Position numbers and translations under genes: made by a program
Notes under the pieces: model-generated
Seen by the model: only the letters and a program-made list of their open reading frames with translations
What the model was told of the DNA's origin: nothing
Databases searched by the model: none
Assembly (NCBI RefSeq): GCF_010894435.1
Contig: NZ_JAAIXZ010000004.1
Span: 172,300-236,299 of the forward strand
Source: Pyxidicoccus trucidator
Lineage (GTDB): Bacteria; Myxococcota; Myxococcia; Myxococcales; Myxococcaceae
DNA: 64,000 nucleotides
Reading direction: 5' to 3'
Part shown: positions 44,720 to 53,511 of the stretch, one piece after another
Position numbering within the stretch: the stretch's first letter is position 1
Layout: every line of letters begins with the position of its first letter

Positions 44720-47046
44720 AGCAGGTCGTCCAGGTCATCGAGCGCCTTGCCCAGCTCGGCGCTCATGTCCTTGAGCTTCTCCTTGTCCTTCTCTTCGAGG
44801 ACGCCCTTCGCCGCCTGCCCCTTGGCTCCGAGCTGGCGCACCGCCACCACGTTCTCCATCAGGTAGCGGCGCTCCGTGGAACCCAGCGGGCCCAGTGCTC
44901 TTCTCAATACCGGCAGGGTCTGACGGAAGCGCTCGGCCTCCACGCTGGAGAGGAAGTCGTCCAGCGCCTTCACCACCTCACGGCTCTTCACCAGCACCAG
45001 CGCGTTCACCTGGAGGAAGCCCTCCAGGTACGCCGCGCCCGCCTCCGGCTCCACCGCCAGGGACAGCCGCCGCCCCACCTCCAGCGCCACGTCCGACTCG
45101 GACAATTCCTGCGCCAGGTACAGCAGGCCCGTGGCGAGCCCCGAGGTCGCCGGATGCACCGCGTGGCTCTCCATCAGCCCATGCGCCTCCGTCAGCCAGC
45201 CGGCCTTGTCCGCGCGGGGCTGTGCGAAGGCCACCTCGTGCAGCGTGCGCAGCGCCTCCAGCACCGGGCCCACCGCTTCCGGCCCGCAGGTGCTGGCGTC
45301 ATGCACCCGCAGCAGTGCGCGGCCGAAGGTCTTCTCGCACAGCACCGCCACCGCTTCGTCGCCCACGTCCGCGTGCGCGCGGGACGTGCCGTACGCCACC
45401 AGCCCGGACAGGGCCCGCGCCGCGGAGGCGAGGGACGGCAGGTCCGAGTCCGTGGCCGCGTGCGCGTCACACGCCCGCAGCGCCGCCGCCACCGTCTGGG
45501 GGCAGCCGGTAATCACCGACTCCAGCAGCACCTCCGCCGCCGCGGCCGTGGCCTTCGCCGCGGCCAGTCGCTCCTGGAGGACTCGCGTGGTCACCGCCTC
45601 CAGCGTGTCGCCGAGGACAATCTTCTCCACCAGCGCCACGTCCGTGGACGGCGTCCACTGTGCCTGCCAGGACTCACGCACCCGGGTGAGCGCGGCGTAG
45701 CCCCCGGCCTCCTTGGGCGGCGCACCCCGCTGCTGCCCCGCGCCCTGGAGAGACGCGTACGGAATCTCCGCCACGCGCAGCCGGTGCAGGAACACCGAGG
45801 AGCCCACCTCCACGTCGTTGTTCAGCCGCAGGGAGAAGGTCTCCGGGCTGTCCGTGCGAGGCAGGCGGCGTGCTTCCACCTCGCGCCAGAACTCGGCCTG
45901 CAGGGAGTTCTGGCCGATGCGGCTCGCCACCCGTCCCACCTGGTGGCCGATGACGCTCTTCCACAGGAAGCCGTCCACGTGCGTGGCGTCTCCCCGGCAC
46001 AGCACGGCCACCGTGGCCTCGCGCAATTCGTCCAGACCCGGGGCGCTCTTCTCCCTCAGGTCCGCCAGCGTCAGCGCCAGCCGGTATGCCTCCAGCACGT
46101 CCGCCAGCGACGCGGTGAAGCCTCGCGTGCGCAGGTGCCCCGCGAAGTCGATGAGCACCTCCAGCGTCGCGCGCCGGAAGTCGCACTTCGCCTCATGGGC
46201 CTTCTGGTAGAAGTGCGGCGCCCGGTTGCCCGCGCCATACCCGAGCTGCTCCGCCAGCCGGGGGAAGCTGTACGGAATCACCGTCACCGCGCAGGGCACG
46301 CCCTTCGGCAGCTTCGCCTCCAGCGCCGCGTCCACGTCCCCGGCGAGGAAGGCCGCCACGTGCGCCGCGCCCGCCACCACCGCCACCTTCTCCGGAGGCA
46401 CCCCGCTCGCCACCACCTCCAGCACCTTGCGCGCCATGAAGGCGTCACGCCAGCGGTGGTACTCGCGTCGGGGGCCCGCGTTCAGCACGTCCGCCCAGGC
46501 CAGCAGCACCGGACGGAAGCCCTCGGGCGTCCAGTCCGGCGCCTCGAAGAGGGCCTCCCACAGCTCCTCGAAGGAACGGTAGCCGCGCTCCTTCGCGAAG
46601 CGCTCCGAGATGGGCTCCTCCCATTCGGACTCGGCGGGGGCTCCGTGCGTGGCGGCGGACTCGGTTTCGTCCTCCTCGACTCCGGGCTCCTCGCCTTCCT
46701 CGTCGCGGTCCACTTCCAGGCTGACGCCGACGGGGATGTCGATGAACTCCGCGCGGGCCTTGTTCGCCTTCGCCCACTGCAGCGCCGCGTACTCCGGCGA
46801 GTACGCCGCGAAGGGCCACAGCGCCGAGCGTGGCGTGCCGTCCGTCCGGTAGCCCAGAATCGCCACCGGCGGCTTCGTCGCCTCGTCGCACAGCACGTCC
46901 ACCAGGCCCGAGGCATCACACGGGCCTTCCACCAGGATGACTTCCGGCCGGACACGTTCCAGCCACCGGCCCAGCACCGACGTGGTGCGCGGCGAGTGGT
47001 GGCGCACCGGGAACAGGTGCACCCGGGAGAGCAGGGCGAGGTCCAT
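44716..47046 (-). CDS. DUF5682 family protein, possible TIKI/EreA-like hydrolase fold
   Basis: A 776-residue cytoplasmic protein of the DUF5682 family by its blocks PVRHHSPR (13-20), VILVEGPCD (37-45), FAAYSPEYAAL and FIDIPVG. These, with a later REYHRWRDAFMARKVL and VAVVAGAAHVAAF (about 220-260), have the order seen in the TIKI/TraB/EreA/ChaN fold: GxxH-like site, glutamate after strand 2, a helix with R and M, and a late G-A-x-H. So an enzyme active site is plausible; this is my inference. An acidic insert (EEGEEPGVEEDE) follows. Start 47046 overlaps the MoxR stop and the C-terminus overlaps the VWA start. The last 400 residues are helical. Confidence 0.85.
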   Translation of the reverse strand: MDLALLSRVHLFPVRHHSPRTTSVLGRWLERVRPEVILVEGPCDASGLVDVLCDEATKPPVAILGYRTDGTPRSALWPFAAYSPEYAALQWAKANKARAEFIDIPVGVSLEVDRDEEGEEPGVEEDETESAATHGAPAESEWEEPISERFAKERGYRSFEELWEALFEAPDWTPEGFRPVLLAWADVLNAGPRREYHRWRDAFMARKVLEVVASGVPPEKVAVVAGAAHVAAFLAGDVDAALEAKLPKGVPCAVTVIPYSFPRLAEQLGYGAGNRAPHFYQKAHEAKCDFRRATLEVLIDFAGHLRTRGFTASLADVLEAYRLALTLADLREKSAPGLDELREATVAVLCRGDATHVDGFLWKSVIGHQVGRVASRIGQNSLQAEFWREVEARRLPRTDSPETFSLRLNNDVEVGSSVFLHRLRVAEIPYASLQGAGQQRGAPPKEAGGYAALTRVRESWQAQWTPSTDVALVEKIVLGDTLEAVTTRVLQERLAAAKATAAAAEVLLESVITGCPQTVAAALRACDAHAATDSDLPSLASAARALSGLVAYGTSRAHADVGDEAVAVLCEKTFGRALLRVHDASTCGPEAVGPVLEALRTLHEVAFAQPRADKAGWLTEAHGLMESHAVHPATSGLATGLLYLAQELSESDVALEVGRRLSLAVEPEAGAAYLEGFLQVNALVLVKSREVVKALDDFLSSVEAERFRQTLPVLRRALGPLGSTERRYLMENVVAVRQLGAKGQAAKGVLEEKDKEKLKDMSAELGKALDDLDDLL

Positions 47047-48131
47047 CAGCCCCTCAGCAGCTTCTTGCTCGCGGTGTACAGCTCCTTCCACGCGCCCGTG
47101 CGGCTCTTGGCCACCGTCTCCATGTACTCGCGCAGGGCCTTCACGTCGTCCTCCTGCTCCTTCACCACCGCGCCCATCAGCGACGCCGCCAGCTCATGCG
47201 CCGTCACCTTCCCGCCGCCGAACTGCTCCGCGAGGATGGAGCTGTTGAAGAGCACGCTGATGGCCTCCGCCGTGGACAGCACCGCGCCCGGCGTGCGCAC
47301 CTTCGTCTTTCCGTCCTTCGTCACGCCCTTGCGCAGCTCCTGGAAGAGCGTCAGCAGCATGCGCGACAGCTCCTCCGGCGGCGGCACGCCCACCTGGTAG
47401 TCATTGCGCAGCTCGGCCTCGCGCTTGGTGACGATTTGAATCTCCTGCTCCAGGTCCTCCACCACCGGCACGGTGACGAAGTTGAAGCGGCGCTTGAGCG
47501 CGGCGCTCATCTCATTCACCCCGCGGTCCCGCGTGTTGGCGGTGGCAATGAGGTTGAAGCCCCGCTGCGCGCTCACCACCTCGCCCAGCTCGGGGATGGA
47601 GACCTGCTTCTCCGAGAGGAGGGAGATGAGCGCGTCCTGAATCTCAGGCGAGGTGCGCGTCACCTCCTCGAAGCGGGCGAACTTGCCCGACTTCATCGCG
47701 CGCAGCACGGGGGAGGGGACCAGCGCCTCCGGTGATGGGCCCTGCGCTAGCAGCAGCGCGTAGTTCCACGAGTACTTGAGGTGGTCCTCGCTGGTGCCCG
47801 CGGTGCCCTGGACGATGAGCGCCGAGGTGCCGCTGACGGCCGCGGACAGGTGCTCCGACAGCCAGCTCTTCGCGGTGCCGGGCTCACCCACCAGCATCAG
47901 CGCGCGGTCCGAGGCCAGCGTGGCGATGCACACCTGGATGAGGCTCTTGTCGCCGATGTACTTGGGCGTAATCGGCACGCCCCCCACGGGCTTGGGGCTT
48001 CCGAGGATGTAGGTCTCCACGGCGCGAGGTGACAGCGCCCAACCTGGTGGGCGGGGCTTGTCGTCCTGGGCGACGAGGGCTTCCAGCTCGGTCTTGTACT
48101 TCGCTTCGGCGGGCAGGCGGATGTCCGGCAT
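47046..48131 (-). CDS. MoxR-family AAA+ ATPase
   Basis: A 361-residue AAA+ ATPase of the MoxR clade, first in an operon with DUF5682, VWA and SWIM genes. Walker A is GEPGTAKS; sensor 1 is IATANTRDRG; an arginine-finger-like stretch is ALKRRFNF. The Walker B element reads RFEEVTRTSPEIQ where MoxR proteins normally have a DEINR-type sequence, an Asp-to-Glu change, with the catalytic Glu kept. It should form a ring that uses ATP to remodel the partners or their clients. The ATG at 48131 is chosen; an ATG 30 bases earlier also fits and neither has a good ribosome site. The 220-base gap upstream, to the divergent gene at 48352, is the likely operon promoter. Confidence 0.92.
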   Translation of the reverse strand: MPDIRLPAEAKYKTELEALVAQDDKPRPPGWALSPRAVETYILGSPKPVGGVPITPKYIGDKSLIQVCIATLASDRALMLVGEPGTAKSWLSEHLSAAVSGTSALIVQGTAGTSEDHLKYSWNYALLLAQGPSPEALVPSPVLRAMKSGKFARFEEVTRTSPEIQDALISLLSEKQVSIPELGEVVSAQRGFNLIATANTRDRGVNEMSAALKRRFNFVTVPVVEDLEQEIQIVTKREAELRNDYQVGVPPPEELSRMLLTLFQELRKGVTKDGKTKVRTPGAVLSTAEAISVLFNSSILAEQFGGGKVTAHELAASLMGAVVKEQEDDVKALREYMETVAKSRTGAWKELYTASKKLLRG

Positions 48132-48351
48132 GCAGAGGAAGCTATCCCCTCGGTCTGACACGCGGCAAACGGCGCGAGGGCTTCGTGAGTCGTCATCGAT
48201 ACAACCCGGGAAGTGACCTCACGGGTGTCCGGTTCACGGCCCGTGGCAAGGTGGGTGGAGCGCGCTCCGTTGCCGGTCCGTCAGGCCCGGGGCGCCACCA
48301 CCGTCAGCCGCTGCCCGCTGAAGGATATGAACCCCGTCGAAGGAGGTCTCC

Positions 48352-49233
48352 TTGCCCCTGATGATGGATGTGTTCCACGTGCTGCGTCCCACGAAGGCGC
48401 TGGTTGAGTGGCTGAAGGAGCGGGACGTCCCCGCGTGGATGGACCTGTACCGGCCGCACGTCTGGAGCGAGATGGGGTTCCACGGGGACCATGACTACGT
48501 GGGCCAGGGCGAGGACGGGGTGACGTTCCTCAAGCTCGCCGTCCTCGCGAACTTCCTGGACCGGTTGGAGAGCGCCACGTTGGCTTCCTCGCGAGAGCTG
48601 GAGGCCCACGACGCGGTGACACGGCGGGTGCTCACGGAGCTGCTCGGGCCACCGCCGCTGACCGTGGAGACCTTCGACCGCTGGTGGGTCCTGGAGTGCG
48701 CGGAGGGGCTGCACTCGGTGGAGTCCACGCTGGCGCACACCCCGGTCCGCACGCTGCGCCAGGTGCGCGGCCCGGAGCAGCGCAGTCCCACCGTGGAGGC
48801 CCATCGGTCCTCCTATGCGGCGATTGCCATCAGTGGCGGGCCGCGCCCTGTCGGCGCGTGGTGGGACGACGCCATTCGAGCGCGTGACGAGGACGCGCCG
48901 CGACTCCAGTGCGCCGTGAGCTGGGTGCTGGAGCGACTGGCGGAGAAGACGCCCCACCGCACCTGCTCCGTGTGGACCCGCGCCTTCTCCCTCGATGTCC
49001 CCGTCGAGGACGTCCTCCACGTCCCGGGCTGGACGCTGCATGGCCGGGACCTCGCCCGTCACGAGGGCATCCAGCTCACCCTCGAGAACTTCGAGTGGGG
49101 ACTCGAGACGTGGACCTTCGCGTACCAGGTCTACGCGGGGGCGCGCAGGGCGGCCCTGTCTGGAGCCGCGTACCTCGAACTCGAAAAAGATGAGCACGGC
49201 TGGAAGGTCCGCTCTGGGAGCCTGAAGCCCTGA
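48352..49233 (+). CDS. Hypothetical protein, Trp-rich, soluble
   Basis: A 293-residue cytoplasmic protein that I do not recognise. It is rich in Trp and aromatic residues (AWMDLYRPHVWSEM, TFDRWWVLE, GLETWTFAYQVY), alternates helices and strands, and has no signal or membrane segment. A very strong ribosome site AAGGAGGT (48340-48347) sits five bases before a TTG at 48352 and thirteen before ATG 48361; the TTG is taken because of spacing, but this is open. It is divergent from the MoxR operon and followed by an acetyltransferase gene, perhaps in one transcript. Confidence 0.6.
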   Translation: MPLMMDVFHVLRPTKALVEWLKERDVPAWMDLYRPHVWSEMGFHGDHDYVGQGEDGVTFLKLAVLANFLDRLESATLASSRELEAHDAVTRRVLTELLGPPPLTVETFDRWWVLECAEGLHSVESTLAHTPVRTLRQVRGPEQRSPTVEAHRSSYAAIAISGGPRPVGAWWDDAIRARDEDAPRLQCAVSWVLERLAEKTPHRTCSVWTRAFSLDVPVEDVLHVPGWTLHGRDLARHEGIQLTLENFEWGLETWTFAYQVYAGARRAALSGAAYLELEKDEHGWKVRSGSLKP

Positions 49234-49279
49234 CGAATGCATGTGGCGAGCGAGGGCCACCCGGCACAAGCTGTCGGCC

Positions 49280-49795
49280 ATGCTTCAGGCTTTTGAGAGC
49301 ACGACGACCGAGCGGCTCTTGCTCCGCCGCATCCGTGAGAGCGACCTGGAGGCGCTGTTCGCCCTCCACTCGGACCCGGAGACGAACCGGTACAGCCCGT
49401 CGCCCATGCGCACGCTGGACGACGCCCGGACGCGGATGGCGCTGTGGCTGGCCGACTGGTCGCAACACGGCGTGGGGTACTGGCTGGTGGAGCGGCGCGA
49501 GGCCCCCGGAGCCGTCGTGGGACTCGGGGGCGTGCGCTACAAGGAGTTCGAAGGCCAGAAGGTGCTGAACCTCGCCTACCGCTTCACGCCCCAGGCATGG
49601 GGCACCGGGTATGCGACGGAGGTGTCGCGCGTCGCCCTGGAGCTGGCCCGGAAGCACCTTCCGGACGTCCCCGTGGTGGCCATCATCAGCCAGGAGAATG
49701 CGCCGTCCATCCGCGTAGCGGAGCGGCTCGGGCTGCGGCTCGACCGCGTCATCCAGTACGAAGGCATCCCGAGCGGGGTGTACGTGGTCGGGTGA
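49280..49795 (+). CDS. GNAT family N-acetyltransferase (RimJ/RimL type)
   Basis: A 171-residue acetyl-CoA dependent N-acetyltransferase. The opening TERLLLRRIRESDLEALFAL is typical of the RimJ/RimL-like branch; YRFTPQAWGTGYATEV is the acetyl-CoA binding motif A, and NAPSIRVAERLGLRL motif B. Probable acceptors are amino groups of proteins or small molecules. The ATG 46 bases after the previous stop was preferred over an earlier in-frame ATG. It converges with the DUF3088 gene six bases downstream. Confidence 0.9.
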   Translation: MLQAFESTTTERLLLRRIRESDLEALFALHSDPETNRYSPSPMRTLDDARTRMALWLADWSQHGVGYWLVERREAPGAVVGLGGVRYKEFEGQKVLNLAYRFTPQAWGTGYATEVSRVALELARKHLPDVPVVAIISQENAPSIRVAERLGLRLDRVIQYEGIPSGVYVVG

Positions 49796-49801
49796 CGGCG
49801 C

Positions 49802-50152
49802 TCAGGGGTGCGGCGCGGCGATGCCGAAGCGGGCGGAGAGCCAGCGGGCGATATCGTCCTTGCCGCGGATGAACCGGCGGCCCTCGTGGCTTCCCGTCGC
49901 GCAACCGTGGTCGTCCGAGCCGTCGCCGAGCACCACCAGGGGCAGAGACTGGTGCTGCTCTCCGACCAGCGCCACCACCTCGGCGCGAGGGCGCTGCCAG
50001 GCGATGCGCCGCACCTCCAGCCCGCGCGCGACCTGGGGGAAGTAGCCGAGCACACCTTCAAATTGCGCGCAGTGCTCGCAGTAGAAGCGCGTGCCCGGAT
50101 ACGCCGGGTCCTCGAAGCCGGGAGCGAGCAGGAACAGGATGTCGGAAGGCAT
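49802..50152 (-). CDS. DUF3088 domain protein
   Basis: A 116-residue soluble protein matching DUF3088: the start SDILFLLAPGFEDPAYPGTRFYC leads to CEHC, then EGVLGYFPQVARG, LVGEQHQSLPLVVLGDG and RFIRGKDDIARWLS. The CxxC and strand-helix order look thioredoxin-like; a redox or metal-related role is likely but unproven. ATG 50152 is preferred to a GTG at 50161. Convergent with the GNAT gene. Confidence 0.85.
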   Translation of the reverse strand: MPSDILFLLAPGFEDPAYPGTRFYCEHCAQFEGVLGYFPQVARGLEVRRIAWQRPRAEVVALVGEQHQSLPLVVLGDGSDDHGCATGSHEGRRFIRGKDDIARWLSARFGIAAPHP

Positions 50153-50370
50153 GGAGGGCACCTGACCTTTCGGCGGGTAGAGCGCCGGGGGGAGGGTTGT
50201 GAGGCTTCAAGGGGCGGCGGGCGCATCGTCCGATTCTACCCACCCGTGCCCGTGGCCCTCCCCGCCATGCCGACGTCGCGGCGGGGTTGGTTCTGTTATG
50301 TCGCGGTAAGCCTGGATTTCTGTTCTGAAGTCCCTGGCTGCATCGACACCCCAAGAGGAGGACACGAGCG

Positions 50371-52338
50371 ATGACTCGCGCGAAGAGCTGGGAGCGGACC
50401 CTGTTGCTTCATGCCGTGCTGCTGTGTGGGCTCACCGGGAGCGCCGGTGCGGTGACGCCGACGGGGGTGACGAAGGTGTCTCGCGTCACCGGCGCGACGC
50501 CCGCTGGAGAGTTCATTCCGAATCCGAACCAGACGCATACGAACCACGAGGTGTACGGGACGGACCTCGGCATCGTCTGGGACAAGGGCGGGGGCGAGGT
50601 CTTCGTGCTGTTCGGCGACACGTTCGGCGTGGGTTGGTGCGGCAACGGCGGCTGTGGCGGGGGCTGGCGCAGCAACGTGCTCGCCCGGTCCTCCGACACG
50701 ACGCTGTCGAACGGACTCACGTTCTCCACGATGATTCAGGACTCCGCGCGGCACGCGAAGGAAATCCTGCCGTCGAAGAAGGTCAATTACGACGAGATGA
50801 CGGTCATCCCCACGGCGGGAGTCACCGTGGGCTCGCGGCACTACATCCATTATATGTCCGTCCACCACTGGGGGGACCCGGGGATGTGGTCCACGAACTA
50901 CGCGGGCATCGCGTACTCGGACGACAACGGGCAGAACTGGGTGAAGCACCCGAGCGCGCGGTGGCAGAACAACGCCTCGTGGACGAACAACTTCCAGATG
51001 GCCGCCTTCGTGAAGAACGGCGGGTTCGTCTACATGTACGCGACGCCGAACGGCCGCTACGGCAACGTCCACCTGGCGCGAGTGCCCGAGGGCTCGCTCC
51101 TGGACATCAACGCGTACCGCTACTGGGATGGGAATGGCTGGTCCACGTCCCAGGCGGCGGCGCGGCCTGTCGCCATCGGCATCGCGGGAGAGCTGTCCGT
51201 CTCCTACAACGCGGCGCTGGGCCGGTTCATCATGACGTACCTGAACGAGTACCGGCAGGGCGCGGTGATGCGCGATGCGCCCACGCCGACGGGCCCGTGG
51301 AGCGGTGAGAAGATGCTCGCCAGGTCGAGCGTGTTCCCCGGCCTCTACAACGCGTTCATCCACCCCTGGGGGAACACCGCCACCGAGCTGTACTTCGTCA
51401 TGTCCCAGTGGACGCCCTACAACACCTTCCTGATGCGGGCGACGCTGGTGGGCGACACGCAGGGGAGCAACCTGCTCTCCGAGCCCGGCTTCGAGACCCA
51501 GGAGGCGACGCCGGTGATGGCGCCCTGGTCCCTGCAGGGCGGCGGCGGCGTGGACCGCAACCTCGGCACCGCGCGGACGGGACAGGACAACGGCTTCGTG
51601 CGCGCGAGCAGCGGCTGGAATGCGCTGAAGCAGAGCGTCGTCGTCCAGCCGCATACCGACTACACGCTGCGGGGCTGGGTGCGCACGTCCGGCAACAGCA
51701 CGGAGGGGTACTTGGGGGTGAGGGGGCCGAGCAATGGCCCCATCCTGGGCGAGCGGCTCTTCGGCTCGCTACCGGGCTACACGGAGCAGGTCGTGAGCTT
51801 CAACTCCGGGGGGAACTCCGTGGTGGAGGTGTATGGCGGGCTATGGGCCAATGGGGACACGTGGCTCCAACTCGATGACGTGAGCCTGACTCGGGGGGCG
51901 AACCTCGTGGGCCATGCGGGCTTCGAGCAGCAGGCGTCCGCGAGCGCGTCTTCACCGTGGTACGCGGAGGGCAACGCGGGCATCGACCGGGGCCTCGGGT
52001 TCGCGAGGACGGGGGCGAACAATGCGTGGGCCCGGAACACGGAGGGGTGGAACGCCATCAAGCAGGAGGTCGGCGTGACTCCGAACACGAGCTACACGCT
52101 CAAGGGCTGGGTGAAGACGTCCGGCGCGCACAGTGAAGGCTACTTCGGTGCGCGCATGCTCGGCGGTGGCCCCATCCTCGGTGAGGTCCTCTTCGCCCAG
52201 CCGCTGGGCAGCTACACGCTGCTGACGGTGACGTTCAACTCCGGCGCGAACCACAGCGTGGAGCTGTTCGCCGGGATGTGGGCCCACGACACGGATACGT
52301 GGATTCAGGTGGATGACGTGAGCCTGACGCGGAACTGA
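50371..52338 (+). CDS. Secreted DUF4185 beta-propeller with two tandem carbohydrate-binding-like modules
   Basis: A 655-residue exported protein. Signal peptide about 1-27 (LLLHAVLLCGLTGSAGA). Residues about 45-365 read as DUF4185, a propeller related to sugar-active enzymes (EVYGTDLGIVWD, VLFGDTFG, FIMTYLNEYR). Two consecutive modules of about 145 residues complete the protein (starting NLLSEPGFE and NLVGHAGFE), each ending WLQLDDVSL or WIQVDDVSL as in CBM4/9-like jelly rolls. Ribosome site AGAGGAGGA. It probably binds or degrades extracellular polysaccharide, fitting predation or matrix turnover. The propeller's activity is not established. Confidence 0.88.
   Translation: MTRAKSWERTLLLHAVLLCGLTGSAGAVTPTGVTKVSRVTGATPAGEFIPNPNQTHTNHEVYGTDLGIVWDKGGGEVFVLFGDTFGVGWCGNGGCGGGWRSNVLARSSDTTLSNGLTFSTMIQDSARHAKEILPSKKVNYDEMTVIPTAGVTVGSRHYIHYMSVHHWGDPGMWSTNYAGIAYSDDNGQNWVKHPSARWQNNASWTNNFQMAAFVKNGGFVYMYATPNGRYGNVHLARVPEGSLLDINAYRYWDGNGWSTSQAAARPVAIGIAGELSVSYNAALGRFIMTYLNEYRQGAVMRDAPTPTGPWSGEKMLARSSVFPGLYNAFIHPWGNTATELYFVMSQWTPYNTFLMRATLVGDTQGSNLLSEPGFETQEATPVMAPWSLQGGGGVDRNLGTARTGQDNGFVRASSGWNALKQSVVVQPHTDYTLRGWVRTSGNSTEGYLGVRGPSNGPILGERLFGSLPGYTEQVVSFNSGGNSVVEVYGGLWANGDTWLQLDDVSLTRGANLVGHAGFEQQASASASSPWYAEGNAGIDRGLGFARTGANNAWARNTEGWNAIKQEVGVTPNTSYTLKGWVKTSGAHSEGYFGARMLGGGPILGEVLFAQPLGSYTLLTVTFNSGANHSVELFAGMWAHDTDTWIQVDDVSLTRN
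51469..52335 (+). repeat. Tandem duplication of a C-terminal binding module
   Basis: Within the DUF4185 gene, residues from 367 and from 511 are two aligned copies of about 144 residues (51469-51900 and 51901-52335). Shared landmarks in order are GFE, a Trp, RTG, GWNA(L/I)KQ, YTL(R/K)GWV(R/K)TSG, GPILGE, FNSG and DDVSLTR. Confidence 0.85.
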
Positions 52339-52488
52339 GTGACGCGGCCCGCCCTCATGAGCTTGCTGCCGCGGAGCGCGCGGCAACCGGTGACGCTCGG
52401 CATCCGTCAGCTTCAATTCTCCGCCCTGGCGAGGCACTCGCCGTTCCTTTCTCACAACAGCAGGAGCGGCAACTCTGCCTGACAAGAC

Positions 52489-52531
52489 TTAGAGCCCTGA
52501 CAGAAGCCCTCGCTTGGGTCAGGCGCTCTAA
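52489..52531 (+). promoter_or_regulatory. Strong leader hairpin before the exported protein gene
   Basis: TTAGAGC-CCTGAC (52489-52501) pairs with GTCAGG-C-GCTCTAA (52518-52531) with one bulged C, and inside it AAGC/GCTT pair across a CCTC loop. It ends six bases before the ribosome site AGGAAG (52538-52543) of the next gene. It may terminate the preceding transcript or shape translation and stability of the exported-protein mRNA. Confidence 0.5.
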
Positions 52532-52551
52532 ACAACCAGGAAGAGTGGATC

Positions 52552-53322
52552 ATGATGAGCGTCCCACGGTTTCACGGAATCGCGACGGTGGCCTGCGCAC
52601 TCGGCGTTGCCACCTCGGCACTGGCAATCAGCCCGAACACGCGCGGAGCGGAGGCTGAGCCTCTGGACCGCGCGGGGGTGGCCGCCCGCAAACCGTACAA
52701 GCACGAGGCCTTGCTGGCCTCGCCCGCCGAGACGGACTTGTCCGAGAGCACCTCGCCGGAGCTCCAGGCCGAGCTGAGGCGCCTGCCGGCTGCCTATGAC
52801 ATGGACCGCCTGCCAGTCATCTACGACAAGAGCGGCAAGCTGCGCGTCGTGGAGCATACGGCCGCTCCGAAGGGCAACCCGGAGCTCAACCTCAGCAGCT
52901 CGAACCGGGTCTCCTTCAGGGTGGGTTTCGATGACTTGAACACCTACCATTGTTGGAACTTCACGCTGCCGAGCTACATGACCGACGTCGACGGTGGAAC
53001 GATCCGGCTCATCATGCAGCACGAGATCGACGGGCTCGACCAGGTCCGGGTCATCGACGAGCACATCGGTACCGAGTACCACAACAACGACTACGGAAAC
53101 CGCGGTCGCTTCCATGGTCGGTATGGCTGGACCCGGCAATCGGGCGGAGGCGAGTGGTCCTGGATCCTCGGTGATGGGTCACCCAGCAATCTCGCTGCGG
53201 CCTGGGACTGGGCGTGGATCGTGGATTACGGGTTTCCGTTTCACACGGGCGTGCTCGGCGGGGACAACATCCGGATCTGCTCACACCCTCACGTGACCAC
53301 CCGCGTGAGCCTCATGGACTGA
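52552..53322 (+). CDS. Secreted hypothetical protein
   Basis: A 256-residue exported protein with signal peptide (FHGIATVACALGVATSALA, cut after ALA near residue 25). After a polar linker, a beta-rich domain follows with many Trp, Tyr, Asn and Asp (NTYHCWNFTLPSYM, TEYHNNDYGNRG, AAWDWAWIVDYG). The two Cys could form one disulfide. I do not recognise the family. It stands alone with its own leader hairpin and terminator, suggesting strong independent expression. A second ATG lies one codon later. Confidence 0.7.
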   Translation: MMSVPRFHGIATVACALGVATSALAISPNTRGAEAEPLDRAGVAARKPYKHEALLASPAETDLSESTSPELQAELRRLPAAYDMDRLPVIYDKSGKLRVVEHTAAPKGNPELNLSSSNRVSFRVGFDDLNTYHCWNFTLPSYMTDVDGGTIRLIMQHEIDGLDQVRVIDEHIGTEYHNNDYGNRGRFHGRYGWTRQSGGGEWSWILGDGSPSNLAAAWDWAWIVDYGFPFHTGVLGGDNIRICSHPHVTTRVSLMD

Positions 53323-53343
53323 TGGGAGTTGAGCGCCGGCCGG

Positions 53344-53384
53344 CACGCCGGATTCACTGAGGTGTCTTCAGCGAGTCCGGCGTG
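53344..53384. terminator. Hairpin between convergent genes
   Basis: CACGCCGGA (53344-53352) pairs with TCCGGCGTG (53376-53384); after a small internal loop CTGA (53357-53360) pairs with TCAG (53368-53371). It lies 21 bases after the exported-protein gene's stop. Confidence 0.55.
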
Positions 53385-53511
53385 GTGCGGAAACCGGGAG
53401 TCGCTCAGTTCCGTGGCGCTCCCGCACTTCGTGTGGTGGGTAGGCTTCGACGGTGAGCAGCCGTCGCTCATTTGCCGTGGAGTGTGCCGCGGAGAATGCT
53501 GACGTTCCGGG

